Assembly (NCBI GenBank): GCA_903862645.1
Contig: CAIOZF010000128.1
Span: forward strand, 1-64,000
Source of the DNA: an uncultured Gammaproteobacteria bacterium
Lineage (GTDB): Bacteria; Pseudomonadota; Gammaproteobacteria; Pseudomonadales; Pseudohongiellaceae
Direction of reading: 5' to 3'
Length of the DNA stretch: 64,000 nucleotides
This document shows, one piece after another, positions 28,355 through 37,445 of the stretch. Position 1 is the first letter of the stretch. The number at the start of each line of letters is the position of its first letter. The position numbers and the translations under genes were made by a program. Below the pieces are notes generated by a model that saw nothing but the letters and a program-made list of their open reading frames with translations, had not been told where the DNA came from and did not search any database.

Positions 28355-29929
28355 ATGTCAGACAAAGAACAATTGAATAATGCCGGGCGCGTCGATGCGG
28401 ATGCGGTCTATGTGGGCAAGGTCGACCCGGGCAAGGGCTTCGGTGTGCCCTGGCAGCCAGCCGTCAGCCCCGCTACTGCGAATCGTGGTCCGTCACCCGT
28501 GATCTGGGCAATGCTGGCCGTGTCAGCGTTGCTGGCGCTGGCAGTGATTTTTGTGCTGCCCGGGGTGGTGGAGCAGTACGAGCTGCCCTTTACCCCGCGC
28601 GCCGAAATTACTACCCCCGTTGTGCCTGCAGGCACCGCCGCTCCTGTCGGCAACCCCATCTCTCCCTTCGAGGAAGCACAGAAGGCCCGGCAGCGCGCCG
28701 AGGCCCAGGATATCCTCGCCAGCCTGCTGGATCGGCAGAGTGAGCTCGAACTGCTGATGGTCAGCACTTGGGCGCCTTATGCTTATCAGGCCGCCATTGA
28801 GTTTGCCCGGTTGGGTGACGAGGCTTACCGCACCCAGGATTTTGCGCAGGCCACTGATCAGTATCGCCAGAGTGATGCCGCGCTGGCAGCGCTGCTGGAT
28901 TCAGTCCCTGCGGTTTTCAGTGCCGCGCTCACGGCAGGCAATGCGGCACTGGATGCTGGCGATGCCACCCTGGCGAGCAACCAATTCACCCGTGCCCTAA
29001 CACTGCGCCCCCAGGATGCGGAAGCACAGTCCGGTCTGGCTCGTGCCGCGACGCTGGAGCAGGTGACGCAGCTGCTCGACGAGGCGGCAACGCTGATCGC
29101 AGGCGGAGAACTCTCTGGTGCTGAAACGCAATTGCAGCAGGCCATCGGCCTCGATCCGTTGCATCAGAGCGCCCGCGACCAGCTCGCCCAGGTCCGCAGC
29201 CAGCTCGCTGACAACAGTTTCACCGCCGTGATGTCCGAGGGTTTTGCCGCCCTGCAGTCCGGCAACTCCGATTCCGCTATCGCCGCCTTCGAGCGCGCAC
29301 TGGCAATGCGCCCCGGATCGCAACAGGCCCTGGAGGCCATCACCCAGACTCGTGACCAGCTCGCTGTCGACCAGATCACCGCGCATCAAAACAGCGCCAC
29401 GGCTTTGGAGGCAGAAGAGAAATGGGAGGCGGCCGTGGCGGAGTACGACGCGGCGCTGGCTATCGACCTTAATCTGGTCTTCGCCCAGCAGGGCAGAGAT
29501 TACGCCCAGAAGCGCCTGCAATTGGACCGGCTCCTGCAGAGTGCCATCGAGCAGCCTGCGCGCTTGGGTGATGCCGCCGTGCATGAACAGGCCGTGCAGG
29601 TGTTTTACACCGGCCGCAGCCTTGAGAATCCCGGCCCGCGCCTGCAGCAGCAACTGACTGCGGTCGAGACCCTGCTGGAGAAGGCACAGGTGCCCGCCGA
29701 AGTGCAGCTGGTGTCGGATAACCTAACCGAAGTGACGCTCTACCAGGTCGGTGTGTTGGGGCGTTTCGAGTCCCACGTACTGATGCTCAAGCCGGGGAAT
29801 TATGTGGCCGTTGGCACCCGCGCCGGGTATCGTGACGTGCGGGCGGAGTTCGAGGTGGGCTTCGATGGTCGCAGCACGCCCGTGACCATCACGTGTACCG
29901 AAGAAGTTGTAGCAGTCAACAGGCGCTGA
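28355..29929 (+). CDS. Membrane-anchored TPR protein with PEGA-like end
   Basis: The 524-residue protein has a cytoplasmic N-terminus of about 48 residues, one membrane helix (49-68, VIWAMLAVSALLALAVIFVL), and a long helical periplasmic part with TPR-like units (ALTAGNAALDAGDATLASN, EGFAALQSGNSDSAIAAFER, SATALEAEEKWEAAVAEYD). The last 70 residues (TLYQVGVLGRFESHVLML, KPGNYVAVGTRAGYRDV) resemble a PEGA domain. ATG at 28355 is preferred to a TTG 21 bases upstream. It probably works with the next protein, which shares the one-helix plus PEGA design and starts 4 bases later. Confidence 0.8.
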   Translation: MSDKEQLNNAGRVDADAVYVGKVDPGKGFGVPWQPAVSPATANRGPSPVIWAMLAVSALLALAVIFVLPGVVEQYELPFTPRAEITTPVVPAGTAAPVGNPISPFEEAQKARQRAEAQDILASLLDRQSELELLMVSTWAPYAYQAAIEFARLGDEAYRTQDFAQATDQYRQSDAALAALLDSVPAVFSAALTAGNAALDAGDATLASNQFTRALTLRPQDAEAQSGLARAATLEQVTQLLDEAATLIAGGELSGAETQLQQAIGLDPLHQSARDQLAQVRSQLADNSFTAVMSEGFAALQSGNSDSAIAAFERALAMRPGSQQALEAITQTRDQLAVDQITAHQNSATALEAEEKWEAAVAEYDAALAIDLNLVFAQQGRDYAQKRLQLDRLLQSAIEQPARLGDAAVHEQAVQVFYTGRSLENPGPRLQQQLTAVETLLEKAQVPAEVQLVSDNLTEVTLYQVGVLGRFESHVLMLKPGNYVAVGTRAGYRDVRAEFEVGFDGRSTPVTITCTEEVVAVNRR

Positions 29930-29933
29930 GTTC

Positions 29934-32039
29934 ATGCAGGAATATCGTCAAGACAGTGCCCGCCCGGAGGTCGCCAGCGATGTCGCCGACCCCATCGTTC
30001 CCATCGAGTTTTCGCCGCCCGATCCCGAGCAGAAGCGCGCCGGCCTGCGCTTGCGCTGGCCCCATGTGCTGGTGGCAGGCTTTCTCGCCATGGCCGGCGT
30101 GGCCAGCTGGTTCGTGCTCAGTGCTCGTTCTGTCTATGTCGAAGTGACGCCGCTGACGGCCAGCGTCGAAATCCAATCCGGGTTCTCCTTGCAGATCGGA
30201 CAGCGCTACCTGATGCTGCCCGGCGATTATCCGGTGCTGCTACGCCAGGAGGGCTACCACGATGCACAGGTGACCCTCGCCGTCGGCAGCGCTCAGGCCC
30301 AGAATCATCCGTTTGCACTGCGTGAGCTGCCCGGCATTGTCAGCGTTGAGGTGACCGGGGTCAGCGGCGGCCTCAGCGGTGCCATCGTGCAGCTCAATGG
30401 CAGCGAGATTGGTCGTACCCCCCTGCGCGACATGGCGATAGAGCCGGGCGAGTACACGCTGACCATCAATGTCGACCGCTACCTTCCCTACACTCAAAGC
30501 GTCCGAATCGATGGCCGCTCCACCCTCAATCCTTTCAGCGCGCAATTGCAGCAGGCCTGGGGTGAGTTCAGCTTCAGCACACAACCCGCCGGGGCGGAAG
30601 TGCTGGTCGATGGACAACTGCTGGGTACCACTCCTTATCGCGCCGAGATCCTGCAAGGCGACCATGAAGTCACTCTCAAGCTTGCCGGGCACAAGGCCTG
30701 GCAGGACACCCTGGAGGTCGCTGCCGGTCAAACCGCCGAGCTGCCCACGGTGGCACTGGAGCGCGCCGACGGCCTGGTGTTCATCCGCTCCCAGCCGAGC
30801 GGGGCGAACGTCACCATCAATGGCCAGTTCCGGGGTCAGACCCCCGTCGAGGTCGCGCTGCCACCAGGCCGCAGTCATGAGATATCTCTGTTCAAGAGTG
30901 GCTTCGACGCCACCAGCAGAACCATTGAGACCCGCCCCGACGAGGAGCAGGACATCACGGTGCCGTTGATTCCGATTACCTCCGTGGTCTCCATCATTGC
31001 CGAGCCTGCCGGTGCGCAGCTCTATGTCGACGGCGAGCTCAAGGGTGACGCCAACCAGACCCTGGAGCTCCTGGCGGCCAGTCAGATCATCGAGATTCGC
31101 CAGGAGGGCTATGTGCCCTACACCGGCGCCTTCACGTCGCGGCCAGGGCTGGAACAAGAGCTGCGCGTGACTCTGAAGTCCCTCGAAGAGGCGCGTCTGG
31201 AAGCCATTCGTCCTGTCATCACCACCGCAGCCGGCCAGTCCCTGACACTGCTCTATCCCGGGCAGTTCACCATGGGCGCCTCTCGCCGAGAGGCTGGGCG
31301 CCGTGCCAATGAGGACCTGCGTGAGGTACGTCTGGAGCGCCCCTTCTATCTGTCGCCGCACGAAGTGAGCAATGCCCAGTACAAGCAATTCAAGGCCGAC
31401 CATTCCTCGGGAGTGATCGAAGGCCGTACTCTCGATCTGGACAATCAACCGGTAGTACAGGTCGGCTGGCTTGACGCCGCGCTGTACTGCAACTGGCTGA
31501 GCGAGCGGGAAGGCTTGCCGCAGTTCTATCAGGTGCAGGACGGCCAGGTGACTGGCTTTGATCCGGAGGCCACCGGCTACCGCCTGCCTACCGAAGCGGA
31601 ATGGGAGTGGGCGGCTAGAACGGACGGTAATGGCAATACCCTGCGCTATCCCTGGGGTGATCAGCTGCCACCGCCTGCCGGGGCAGGCAATTTCGCCGAT
31701 GTTTCCGTCAGCCCGTTCATGGGCCAGTTCATCGTCGGCTATGACGATACCTTCCTCGGCACAGCCCCTGCAGGCCAGTTCCCTGTCAATAGCCGTGGCA
31801 TGTACGACATGGCCGGCAACGTCTCGGAGTGGGTGCATGATTTCTACGGGACGCTGCTTAGCCTGAGCAGCAACGTCGAGGTCGATCCCGCGGGTCCGCA
31901 GGCGGGGGCTTACCACACCATCAAGGGTTCGAGCTGGGCGCACAGCAGCATCACCGAGTTGCGGCTCTCTTACCGCGATTTCAGTGACACCGCGCGCAAC
32001 GATCTGGGCTTCCGGATCGCGCGTTATCTGGAGGAATGA
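29934..32039 (+). CDS. PEGA-repeat protein with formylglycine-generating-enzyme-like domain
   Basis: The 701-residue protein has one membrane helix (about 42-63), then four or five PEGA-like repeats to about residue 415; typical units are QPAGAEVLVDGQLLGTTPY and QPSGANVTINGQFRGQTPV. Residues about 438-701 form an FGE/SUMF1-type domain: GQFTMGASRREAGRR, RLPTEAEWEWAAR, YPWGDQ, GMYDMAGNVSEWVHDF, and final LGFRIARYL. The protein has one cysteine (ALYCNWL), so the copper-binding Cys pair of aerobic FGE is absent. A binding or structural role is more likely than sulfatase activation, and no sulfatase is nearby. Translationally coupled neighbours on both sides (4-base gaps). Confidence 0.86.
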   Translation: MQEYRQDSARPEVASDVADPIVPIEFSPPDPEQKRAGLRLRWPHVLVAGFLAMAGVASWFVLSARSVYVEVTPLTASVEIQSGFSLQIGQRYLMLPGDYPVLLRQEGYHDAQVTLAVGSAQAQNHPFALRELPGIVSVEVTGVSGGLSGAIVQLNGSEIGRTPLRDMAIEPGEYTLTINVDRYLPYTQSVRIDGRSTLNPFSAQLQQAWGEFSFSTQPAGAEVLVDGQLLGTTPYRAEILQGDHEVTLKLAGHKAWQDTLEVAAGQTAELPTVALERADGLVFIRSQPSGANVTINGQFRGQTPVEVALPPGRSHEISLFKSGFDATSRTIETRPDEEQDITVPLIPITSVVSIIAEPAGAQLYVDGELKGDANQTLELLAASQIIEIRQEGYVPYTGAFTSRPGLEQELRVTLKSLEEARLEAIRPVITTAAGQSLTLLYPGQFTMGASRREAGRRANEDLREVRLERPFYLSPHEVSNAQYKQFKADHSSGVIEGRTLDLDNQPVVQVGWLDAALYCNWLSEREGLPQFYQVQDGQVTGFDPEATGYRLPTEAEWEWAARTDGNGNTLRYPWGDQLPPPAGAGNFADVSVSPFMGQFIVGYDDTFLGTAPAGQFPVNSRGMYDMAGNVSEWVHDFYGTLLSLSSNVEVDPAGPQAGAYHTIKGSSWAHSSITELRLSYRDFSDTARNDLGFRIARYLEE

Positions 32040-32043
32040 AGCG

Positions 32044-32379
32044 ATGCAGCATAGACCGAGACTGATGTCATGGTTGGCAAGAGTGCTGGTGGGCGTGTTG
32101 ATCGGTGCAGCTCTGGTATTGACCGTGCAGGCCCAAACGACAGGCCAGCCGAACGATCAGGCCACTCCAGATACGGGCGCTGGCCAGCCAGCGGCTGACG
32201 CGCAGGATCAGGCTGTGGGCGCCGCGCCACAGGGGACAGCAGGTGCGGATGCTTCGGCAGCTGATCCGGATGCGGCTCCATTAGACGGCGAAGTGCCCAC
32301 TGGCACTTCCCCTGGCCGCTTCATCCCTCGCGAGCAGCTGTCCCAGGATCTGGGCGCCTCCTTTCCGGTGGATATCTAA
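32044..32379 (+). CDS. Small secreted Ala/Gln/Asp-rich protein
   Basis: The 111-residue protein has a signal peptide of about 30 residues (hydrophobic VLVGVLIGAALVLTVQA), then a low-complexity Ala/Gly/Asp/Gln region. A short more conserved-looking end follows (GRFIPREQLSQDLGASFPVDI). No family recognised. It sits 4 bases after the PEGA-FGE gene and 48 before the ExbB-like gene; a small periplasmic accessory is plausible. Confidence 0.65.
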   Translation: MQHRPRLMSWLARVLVGVLIGAALVLTVQAQTTGQPNDQATPDTGAGQPAADAQDQAVGAAPQGTAGADASAADPDAAPLDGEVPTGTSPGRFIPREQLSQDLGASFPVDI

Positions 32380-32427
32380 GCCACCGCTTCGACCAAAATA
32401 GTCACTAAAAACAGGCAAGGATCGAGC

Positions 32428-33243
32428 ATGAAACAGAACTACCTCTCCGAAATCATCTATCAGGTCTTCGCGCTAATCATCTGTGTGATCGTGGTGCATA
32501 CCGTCTATGTGGCTGTAGTTTTGCCCAACGCGGCTTTCATCCTGGAGCAGCAGGCGGCCATGCAGGCGGCGGACAGCAGCTATGTGGCGCCGCGCTCCCT
32601 GTACGTGATCCTCAGGGATATGGAGCAGGAGACCTGCATCATCCTGATGTTCTGGGCGCTGGCGATCATTGGCATGAAGACGCGCCGGGTGCTGCAGGAG
32701 CGATCGCTGCTGGACCGCGAGCTGTTACAGGTTTCCGAGGGGACCAGCATTCTGCCCGACGACGCACGCCAGTACGCCCGTCCGGTGCAGGCACTGCCCG
32801 AGCAGGAACGCGCCTTCCTGTTGCCGCGCGCGGTACTGGCCGGCCTGCATCGTTTCGGCACCACCCGCAGCATTCAGGACGCCTCCAACACTATTAAAGA
32901 CATCTGCAGTGGCGAGTCCGACCGTATGGAGAGCGAGCTGAGCATCATTCGCTACATCGCCTGGGCTATCCCGTCCATCGGCTTCATCGGCACCGTGCGC
33001 GGCATCGGCGCGGCGCTGAGCCAGGCCCACCAGGCCGTCACCGGCGACATCATGGGGGTGACGGTCAGTCTCGGCGTGGCTTTCAACTCCACCTTCGTCG
33101 CGCTGGTCACCAGCATGTTGCTGATGTTCCTGCTGCAGCAGTTGCTGCTGCTGCAGGACCGACTGGTGCTCGACACCCAGTCTTACTGTGATGAGCATAT
33201 CCTTCGTTATCTGCAGGTTCCGGACAAGGACGCACTGGCATGA
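32428..33243 (+). CDS. ExbB/TolQ/MotA-family proton channel subunit
   Basis: The 271-residue protein has membrane helices near 10-33 and 67-84. A conserved MotA/ExbB domain near 170-245 contains PSIGFIGTVRGIGAAL, GVTVSLGVAFNSTFVAL and a final hydrophobic helix LLMFLLQQLLLL. The GTVRGI and Thr-containing last helix match residues lining the proton path of ExbB/TolQ. Length is typical of ExbB-like proteins. It overlaps the next gene by ATGA. Its expected ExbD-type partners are the two VWA proteins encoded just downstream. Confidence 0.88.
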   Translation: MKQNYLSEIIYQVFALIICVIVVHTVYVAVVLPNAAFILEQQAAMQAADSSYVAPRSLYVILRDMEQETCIILMFWALAIIGMKTRRVLQERSLLDRELLQVSEGTSILPDDARQYARPVQALPEQERAFLLPRAVLAGLHRFGTTRSIQDASNTIKDICSGESDRMESELSIIRYIAWAIPSIGFIGTVRGIGAALSQAHQAVTGDIMGVTVSLGVAFNSTFVALVTSMLLMFLLQQLLLLQDRLVLDTQSYCDEHILRYLQVPDKDALA

Positions 33244-34595
33244 CACTGCGTGTCCTCGAATTCAACGATGCCGGCATTCGCGTCAGCGACGATAGCGGGG
33301 TGCTGCTCAGCAGCCCCGGTTATGCCCTGGTGAATGGCAAGCGCATCGAATTCGGCGAGCACGCTCGCAAGCAGAGCCGGTTGAATCCGCTCAACTGCTA
33401 CAACCAGTTCTGGCACAAACTTAATCTCGACCCCTTCGCGCGACCGGTGGCCCATTACCGCCACAACGCGGACATCGCCTTCTCGCATCTGCAGGATCTC
33501 GCCGCCGCGACCGAGCTGAAAGGTGACGTGCTGCTGGCAGTGCCGGGCAGCTTCTCACGTCAACAGCTGGCGATTCTGCTCGGACTCATCAAGCAGTGTT
33601 CGTTCCGCGCCGTCGGCATCGTCGACGCGGGTCTGGCCGCCGCCATTGATCAGACCCACAGCGACAGCGTGATTCACGCCGACCTGCAGTTGCATCAGGT
33701 CGTGCTCTCCAAACTGACGCGGCAGGGCGGCGAACTGGTGCGCGAGAGTGTCGTCCAGGTACCGGGCACCGGCTGGGTGAATCTCTCTGACAGCCTGCTG
33801 CAGCTCATGAACGGTGCCTTCATTCAGCAGGCGCGCTTCAACCCGCAGCATAATGCCGAGTCCGAACAGCTGCTGCTCGACGGGCTGCCGGGCTGGCTGC
33901 GCGACGACTCGCAAGCCCTCGCCGGCGGACAAAGCAGTGCCGCACCCGGAGCCGATGACGAGGAGGCGCGGCGCAACCTGCTGGTAAGCCTGCATCACAG
34001 CAACACCGTGCATCAGGCGCGTGTACCGCGCAGCAGCCTGCACACACGCCTGCAGCCGTTCTATCAGAAGATTCAGCGGCAGCTGGCCCTGCTCGACCCC
34101 GAGGGGAGCAGCCGTCTGCTCGCCTCCGATCGCCTGATGCATCTGCCCGGGTTCAACGAAGACTTCAGCCGGGAGCGCGGCCGCTTCAGCGCACTCGACG
34201 AGGGGGCCATCGGAGCCGCCTGTCTGCGCTACCACGAGGCCCTGCGCAGTGCGCCGGAGGCCGTGCACTTCGTCACGCGCCTGCGCACGTTTGGCACCCA
34301 GGACTCGCCCGTACAGCCGCATGCAGCAGCCCTGCCGCAACCCACCCATGTGCTGGGTGGTCATCGTGCCCGCCCGCTCGTCGATGGCCTGTCACTGGAG
34401 CGCCTGCTGGCGTCCGCATCCGGCGAAATCATCAGTGATGGAGTCCACTACTCCCTGCGCAACGCGAGTGCTGGCGTGCTGATCAACGGCAGCAGTGTGC
34501 GTCCTCTGCAGCGTCTGCAGATGGGGGATCGCATACAACTGGCCGATGGTAGTGCGAGTATTGAACTGATTCGGGTGCAGCATGGCGACGAATAA
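33240..34595 (+). CDS. Actin-fold (Hsp70-like) protein with FHA-like C-terminus
   Basis: The 451-residue cytoplasmic protein (no signal or membrane helix) opens MTLRVLEFNDAGIRVSDDSG, like a phosphate-1 loop of the actin/Hsp70 fold. It has VLLAVPGSFSRQQLAILLGL followed by VGIVDAGLAAAID, typical of YegD/PilM-like ATPases. The last 70 residues (SGEIISDGVHYSLRNASAGV, LINGSSVRPLQRLQMGDRI) look like an FHA domain in which binding residues are partly changed. It could assemble or regulate the channel complex from the cytoplasm. Both assignments are by pattern only. It overlaps its neighbours by 4 and 14 bases. Confidence 0.68.
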   Translation: MTLRVLEFNDAGIRVSDDSGVLLSSPGYALVNGKRIEFGEHARKQSRLNPLNCYNQFWHKLNLDPFARPVAHYRHNADIAFSHLQDLAAATELKGDVLLAVPGSFSRQQLAILLGLIKQCSFRAVGIVDAGLAAAIDQTHSDSVIHADLQLHQVVLSKLTRQGGELVRESVVQVPGTGWVNLSDSLLQLMNGAFIQQARFNPQHNAESEQLLLDGLPGWLRDDSQALAGGQSSAAPGADDEEARRNLLVSLHHSNTVHQARVPRSSLHTRLQPFYQKIQRQLALLDPEGSSRLLASDRLMHLPGFNEDFSRERGRFSALDEGAIGAACLRYHEALRSAPEAVHFVTRLRTFGTQDSPVQPHAAALPQPTHVLGGHRARPLVDGLSLERLLASASGEIISDGVHYSLRNASAGVLINGSSVRPLQRLQMGDRIQLADGSASIELIRVQHGDE

Positions 34596-35697
34596 GAACC
34601 GCAAGGCACAGGGCCGGGCCTTCAGCCCCATGAGTCTGTCGTTTCTAGACGTCATGTCCTGCGGCTTCGGCGCCGTCGTGCTGATCTTTCTGATCCTCGA
34701 TCACCAGATCTCCGAACGGCAGCAGAGCGTCGCCGGGGATCCGAACACGGTCACCGAGGTGCGGCTGCTGGAGGAGGAAATACTTGAAGGTCAGCAAAAC
34801 CTGGTGCAGGCAAGAAACACTCTCGACGAGGTCAGTCTGGAAGTGGTGACCGCGCAAGGGCTGGCCGAACGCATTCAGCAGGAGATCACCAGCTTCCTCG
34901 AACAGCTGGCCGATATGGAGAACAACACTCTCGCCAGCGAGGAGAGCCTCGAACAGCTGCGCGCCGACATCCGCTCCCTTGAAGAAGAGCTGCAGCGCCT
35001 GCAGGCCAGTGCCATCGAGGAGACCGGCACCAGTGCCCGCGCCTTCGTGGGAGATGGTGACCGGCAGTATCTGACCGGCATGTTTCTCGGGGGTAACCGC
35101 GTGCTGATCCTGATCGACACTTCCGCGAGCATGCTGGACGAGACACTGGTCAACATCATCCGTACCCGCAACATGTCCGAGGACAATCGCCGCACCGCCG
35201 AGAAATGGCAGCGCGCCGTGCGCACAGTGGAGTGGATCAGCAGCCAACTGCCGGTGGCCAGTCAATATCAGATCTACGGATTCAGCAGTGAGTACCAGGC
35301 TGCACTGACCGGCACCGAGGGCGACTGGCTGGAGGTAGCGGATCGTGACGAGCTCAATCGGAGTATCGAAGGGGTCAAGCGCTTCATACCGGACAAGGGC
35401 ACCAATCTGGCCAACATTTTTCAGGCGGCGGCCCAGATGTCACCGCCTCCCGACAACATTTATCTGATCACCGACGGGTTGCCGACGCTCTCCAACGACA
35501 ACTCGTCGGACACGCTGATCACGCCCGCCAAAAGGCTTGAACTTTTCGAGGAGGCGGTAGAGTATCTTCCTCAGCGCACCCCGGTAAACGTCATCCTGCT
35601 GCCCCTCGAAGGGGACCCCAGCGCCCCGGCGGCGTACTGGCAATTGGCACAGATCACCCGAGGCTCGTTCCTCAGTCCAGCGCGAGACTGGCCATAA
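34582..35697 (+). CDS. VWA protein with ExbD-like membrane helix (first copy)
   Basis: The 371-residue protein has a single N-terminal helix, SFLDVMSCGFGAVVLIFLIL (20-39), with Asp-23 at the start, as in ExbD/TolR/MotB where this Asp carries protons. Residues 60-145 are coiled coil (LRADIRSLEEELQRLQ). A VWA domain follows: MIDAS LILIDTSASM (Asp-179, Ser-181, Ser-183), the Thr in KGTNLANIF, and the Asp in YLITDGLPT. Predicted topology puts the VWA domain in the periplasm. It overlaps the upstream gene by 14 bases and the second VWA gene by one (TAATG). Confidence 0.85.
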   Translation: MATNKNRKAQGRAFSPMSLSFLDVMSCGFGAVVLIFLILDHQISERQQSVAGDPNTVTEVRLLEEEILEGQQNLVQARNTLDEVSLEVVTAQGLAERIQQEITSFLEQLADMENNTLASEESLEQLRADIRSLEEELQRLQASAIEETGTSARAFVGDGDRQYLTGMFLGGNRVLILIDTSASMLDETLVNIIRTRNMSEDNRRTAEKWQRAVRTVEWISSQLPVASQYQIYGFSSEYQAALTGTEGDWLEVADRDELNRSIEGVKRFIPDKGTNLANIFQAAAQMSPPPDNIYLITDGLPTLSNDNSSDTLITPAKRLELFEEAVEYLPQRTPVNVILLPLEGDPSAPAAYWQLAQITRGSFLSPARDWP

Positions 35698-36704
35698 TGC
35701 GTAGACGAATAGACGACTCAGCAGAATCCTCCGCCATGTCGTTCCTCGACGTGATTTCCTGTGGTTTCGGGGCGATGATTCTGTTGCTGCTGATCACCGA
35801 CATCGCGCCCTCTGTCACGCTGGAAACCAATCCGGTGCAGCAAGTCACACCGCCTATCACCGATCTGCAGCAGCAACTCTTCCAGATTCGCGGAGAGACC
35901 CAGGTCGTCAATCGCGATCTTAATGCCAAACGCGAACAACTCTCCGCGTTTCAGGACCGCATCGCCAATCTGCGCCGGGAACTATCGGCCATTCAGGGTG
36001 AATTCAACGCCTCCGACAGCATCGCGGAGGAACGAATCGAAGAGGCCGAACAGCTTGCGGCTGCCAAGCAGTCGCTGACCGATGAGCAGCAACGGCTGCT
36101 GGGCGAAGGTACTGCTCGCAAGAACAATCTAGTGGGCGGTATCCCGGTGGACAGCGAGTATATTATCTTCGTCATCGACACCTCGGGCAGTATGTTTCAG
36201 AACGCCTGGCCCAAACTGCTCGATGTCATCGTCGACATCCTCGATGTCTATCCCGAGGTGAAAGGTATCCAGGTCATGAACGACGAGGGTGATTACATGT
36301 TCGACTCTTTTCGCGGGCAATGGATTCCCGACACGCCAGCGCGTCGCCAGACGATTATCAGCACGCTGCGTAACTGGAGCCCGTTCAGTGACAGCAGCCC
36401 GGTGGAAGGTGTCACCGCAGCAATCAATACCTATTACGCTCCGGACAAGAAGATCAGCGTCTATGTCATGGGCGACGACTTCCAGCCGGGCGGCTCCATC
36501 ACCAACGTGATCGAGACCATAGACCGCCTTAATAGTGACGATGCGAATGGCAATCCGATGGTGCGTATACATGGTGTCGGTTTCCCGGTCATCTTCGCAC
36601 TGGAGCCGCGATATCATCAGAGTGTCTATCGTTATGCCAACCTGATGCGCGAACTGACCCAGCGCAACGGCGGCACGTTCGTAGGCCTGAACAGTTTCGA
36701 ATAA
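35697..36704 (+). CDS. VWA protein with ExbD-like membrane helix (second copy)
   Basis: The 335-residue paralogue of the preceding protein has helix SFLDVISCGFGAMILLLLI (15-33) with the matching Asp at 18, a coiled coil (about 55-135), then a VWA domain with IIFVIDTSGSM (MIDAS Asp-161, Ser-163, Ser-165), VEGVTAAI and VMGDDFQPG. The two VWA proteins diverge in their VWA parts but keep FLDV-SCGFGA nearly unchanged, consistent with a heterodimer inserted in an ExbB-like pentamer. It is the last gene of the tight operon; 95 bases follow before the next gene. Confidence 0.85.
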   Translation: MRRRIDDSAESSAMSFLDVISCGFGAMILLLLITDIAPSVTLETNPVQQVTPPITDLQQQLFQIRGETQVVNRDLNAKREQLSAFQDRIANLRRELSAIQGEFNASDSIAEERIEEAEQLAAAKQSLTDEQQRLLGEGTARKNNLVGGIPVDSEYIIFVIDTSGSMFQNAWPKLLDVIVDILDVYPEVKGIQVMNDEGDYMFDSFRGQWIPDTPARRQTIISTLRNWSPFSDSSPVEGVTAAINTYYAPDKKISVYVMGDDFQPGGSITNVIETIDRLNSDDANGNPMVRIHGVGFPVIFALEPRYHQSVYRYANLMRELTQRNGGTFVGLNSFE

Positions 36705-36799
36705 AGAATGCGAATTAGTCTGAAACATTCACAGTGGCGGCAGTCGTGACCTGCTAAGATCAGTTACAGTTATTTGTTGCAGATAGTCGGAGAAATGCA

Positions 36800-37423
36800 G
36801 TGATTCATCTGAACAGCCTGAAGATCTTCGGTGTTGCGTGCCTGGCGCTGCTGCTCAGTGCCTGCGGCGCGAACTCGGTCGTGGTGCAAGGGAGTTACCC
36901 GAGCCCCAATGTGCGCCCGATCCCGCTGACGCTGGGCGTGTATTTCGATGAGGAGTTGAAGGGTTTCAACTATATCGAGTACACCGAGACCGGCAAGGAA
37001 GAATATGTGGTGGCGAGCGGTCAGACACACATACAACTGTTTAACTCTCTGCTGCCTTCCATGTTTGCCCGAGTCGTCGTGCTCGATAGTCTTGAGGCCG
37101 CCGCAGGCGCTCAAGTCGATGCCGTGCTTGCCCCCAGCATCGAAGAGTTTCAGTTGGCACTCCCACAGAAGACCCGCCTGGATGCCTACGAGGTGTGGGT
37201 GAAATACAACATGCGGCTGCTGGCTCCCGATGGCGCTTACATTGCGGACTGGGTCGTGACTTCTTACGGCAAGACACCCACTGAGTCGTTGCGCTCGGTG
37301 GAGTCCGGAATCAATGACGCCACTGTCGGCGCACTGCGCGACCTGGCATCGAATTTTACGCTCAGCTTCAGGTCTGTCCCCGAAGTGAGCGAGTGGCTGG
37401 AGGCCAAAGGGGCCACCGACTGA
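36800..37423 (+). CDS. Lipoprotein, unknown family
   Basis: The 207-residue lipoprotein has lipobox LLSAC (Cys-22) and a GTG start with GGAG 7 bases upstream. The mature part is mixed alpha/beta with PIPLTLGVYFDEELKGF and YEVWVKYNMRLLAPDGAYI, a layout like small outer-membrane-associated lipoproteins of the LptE/DUF799 kind. No family is certain. It follows the second VWA gene on the same strand and precedes two more lipoprotein genes. Confidence 0.75.
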   Translation: MIHLNSLKIFGVACLALLLSACGANSVVVQGSYPSPNVRPIPLTLGVYFDEELKGFNYIEYTETGKEEYVVASGQTHIQLFNSLLPSMFARVVVLDSLEAAAGAQVDAVLAPSIEEFQLALPQKTRLDAYEVWVKYNMRLLAPDGAYIADWVVTSYGKTPTESLRSVESGINDATVGALRDLASNFTLSFRSVPEVSEWLEAKGATD

Positions 37424-37445
37424 ACACCGAGAGCAGGGGCTGGAT

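Noticed and set aside
30240-31943. A 567-codon minus-strand frame opposite the PEGA-FGE gene
   Set aside because: The plus-strand frame has clear domains and operon spacing; the antisense frame is a by-product of GC-biased third positions and has no family motif.
32428-34595. A type VI secretion system fragment, suggested by the FHA-like domain
   Set aside because: No TssB/C, ClpV, TssM, Hcp or VgrG gene is nearby, and the ExbB-like protein is not a T6SS component.
32428-36704. A Zorya-type phage defence system
   Set aside because: Zorya also has a MotA-like protein, but its partner has an OmpA-type domain and it carries a ZorD-type helicase; neither is here.
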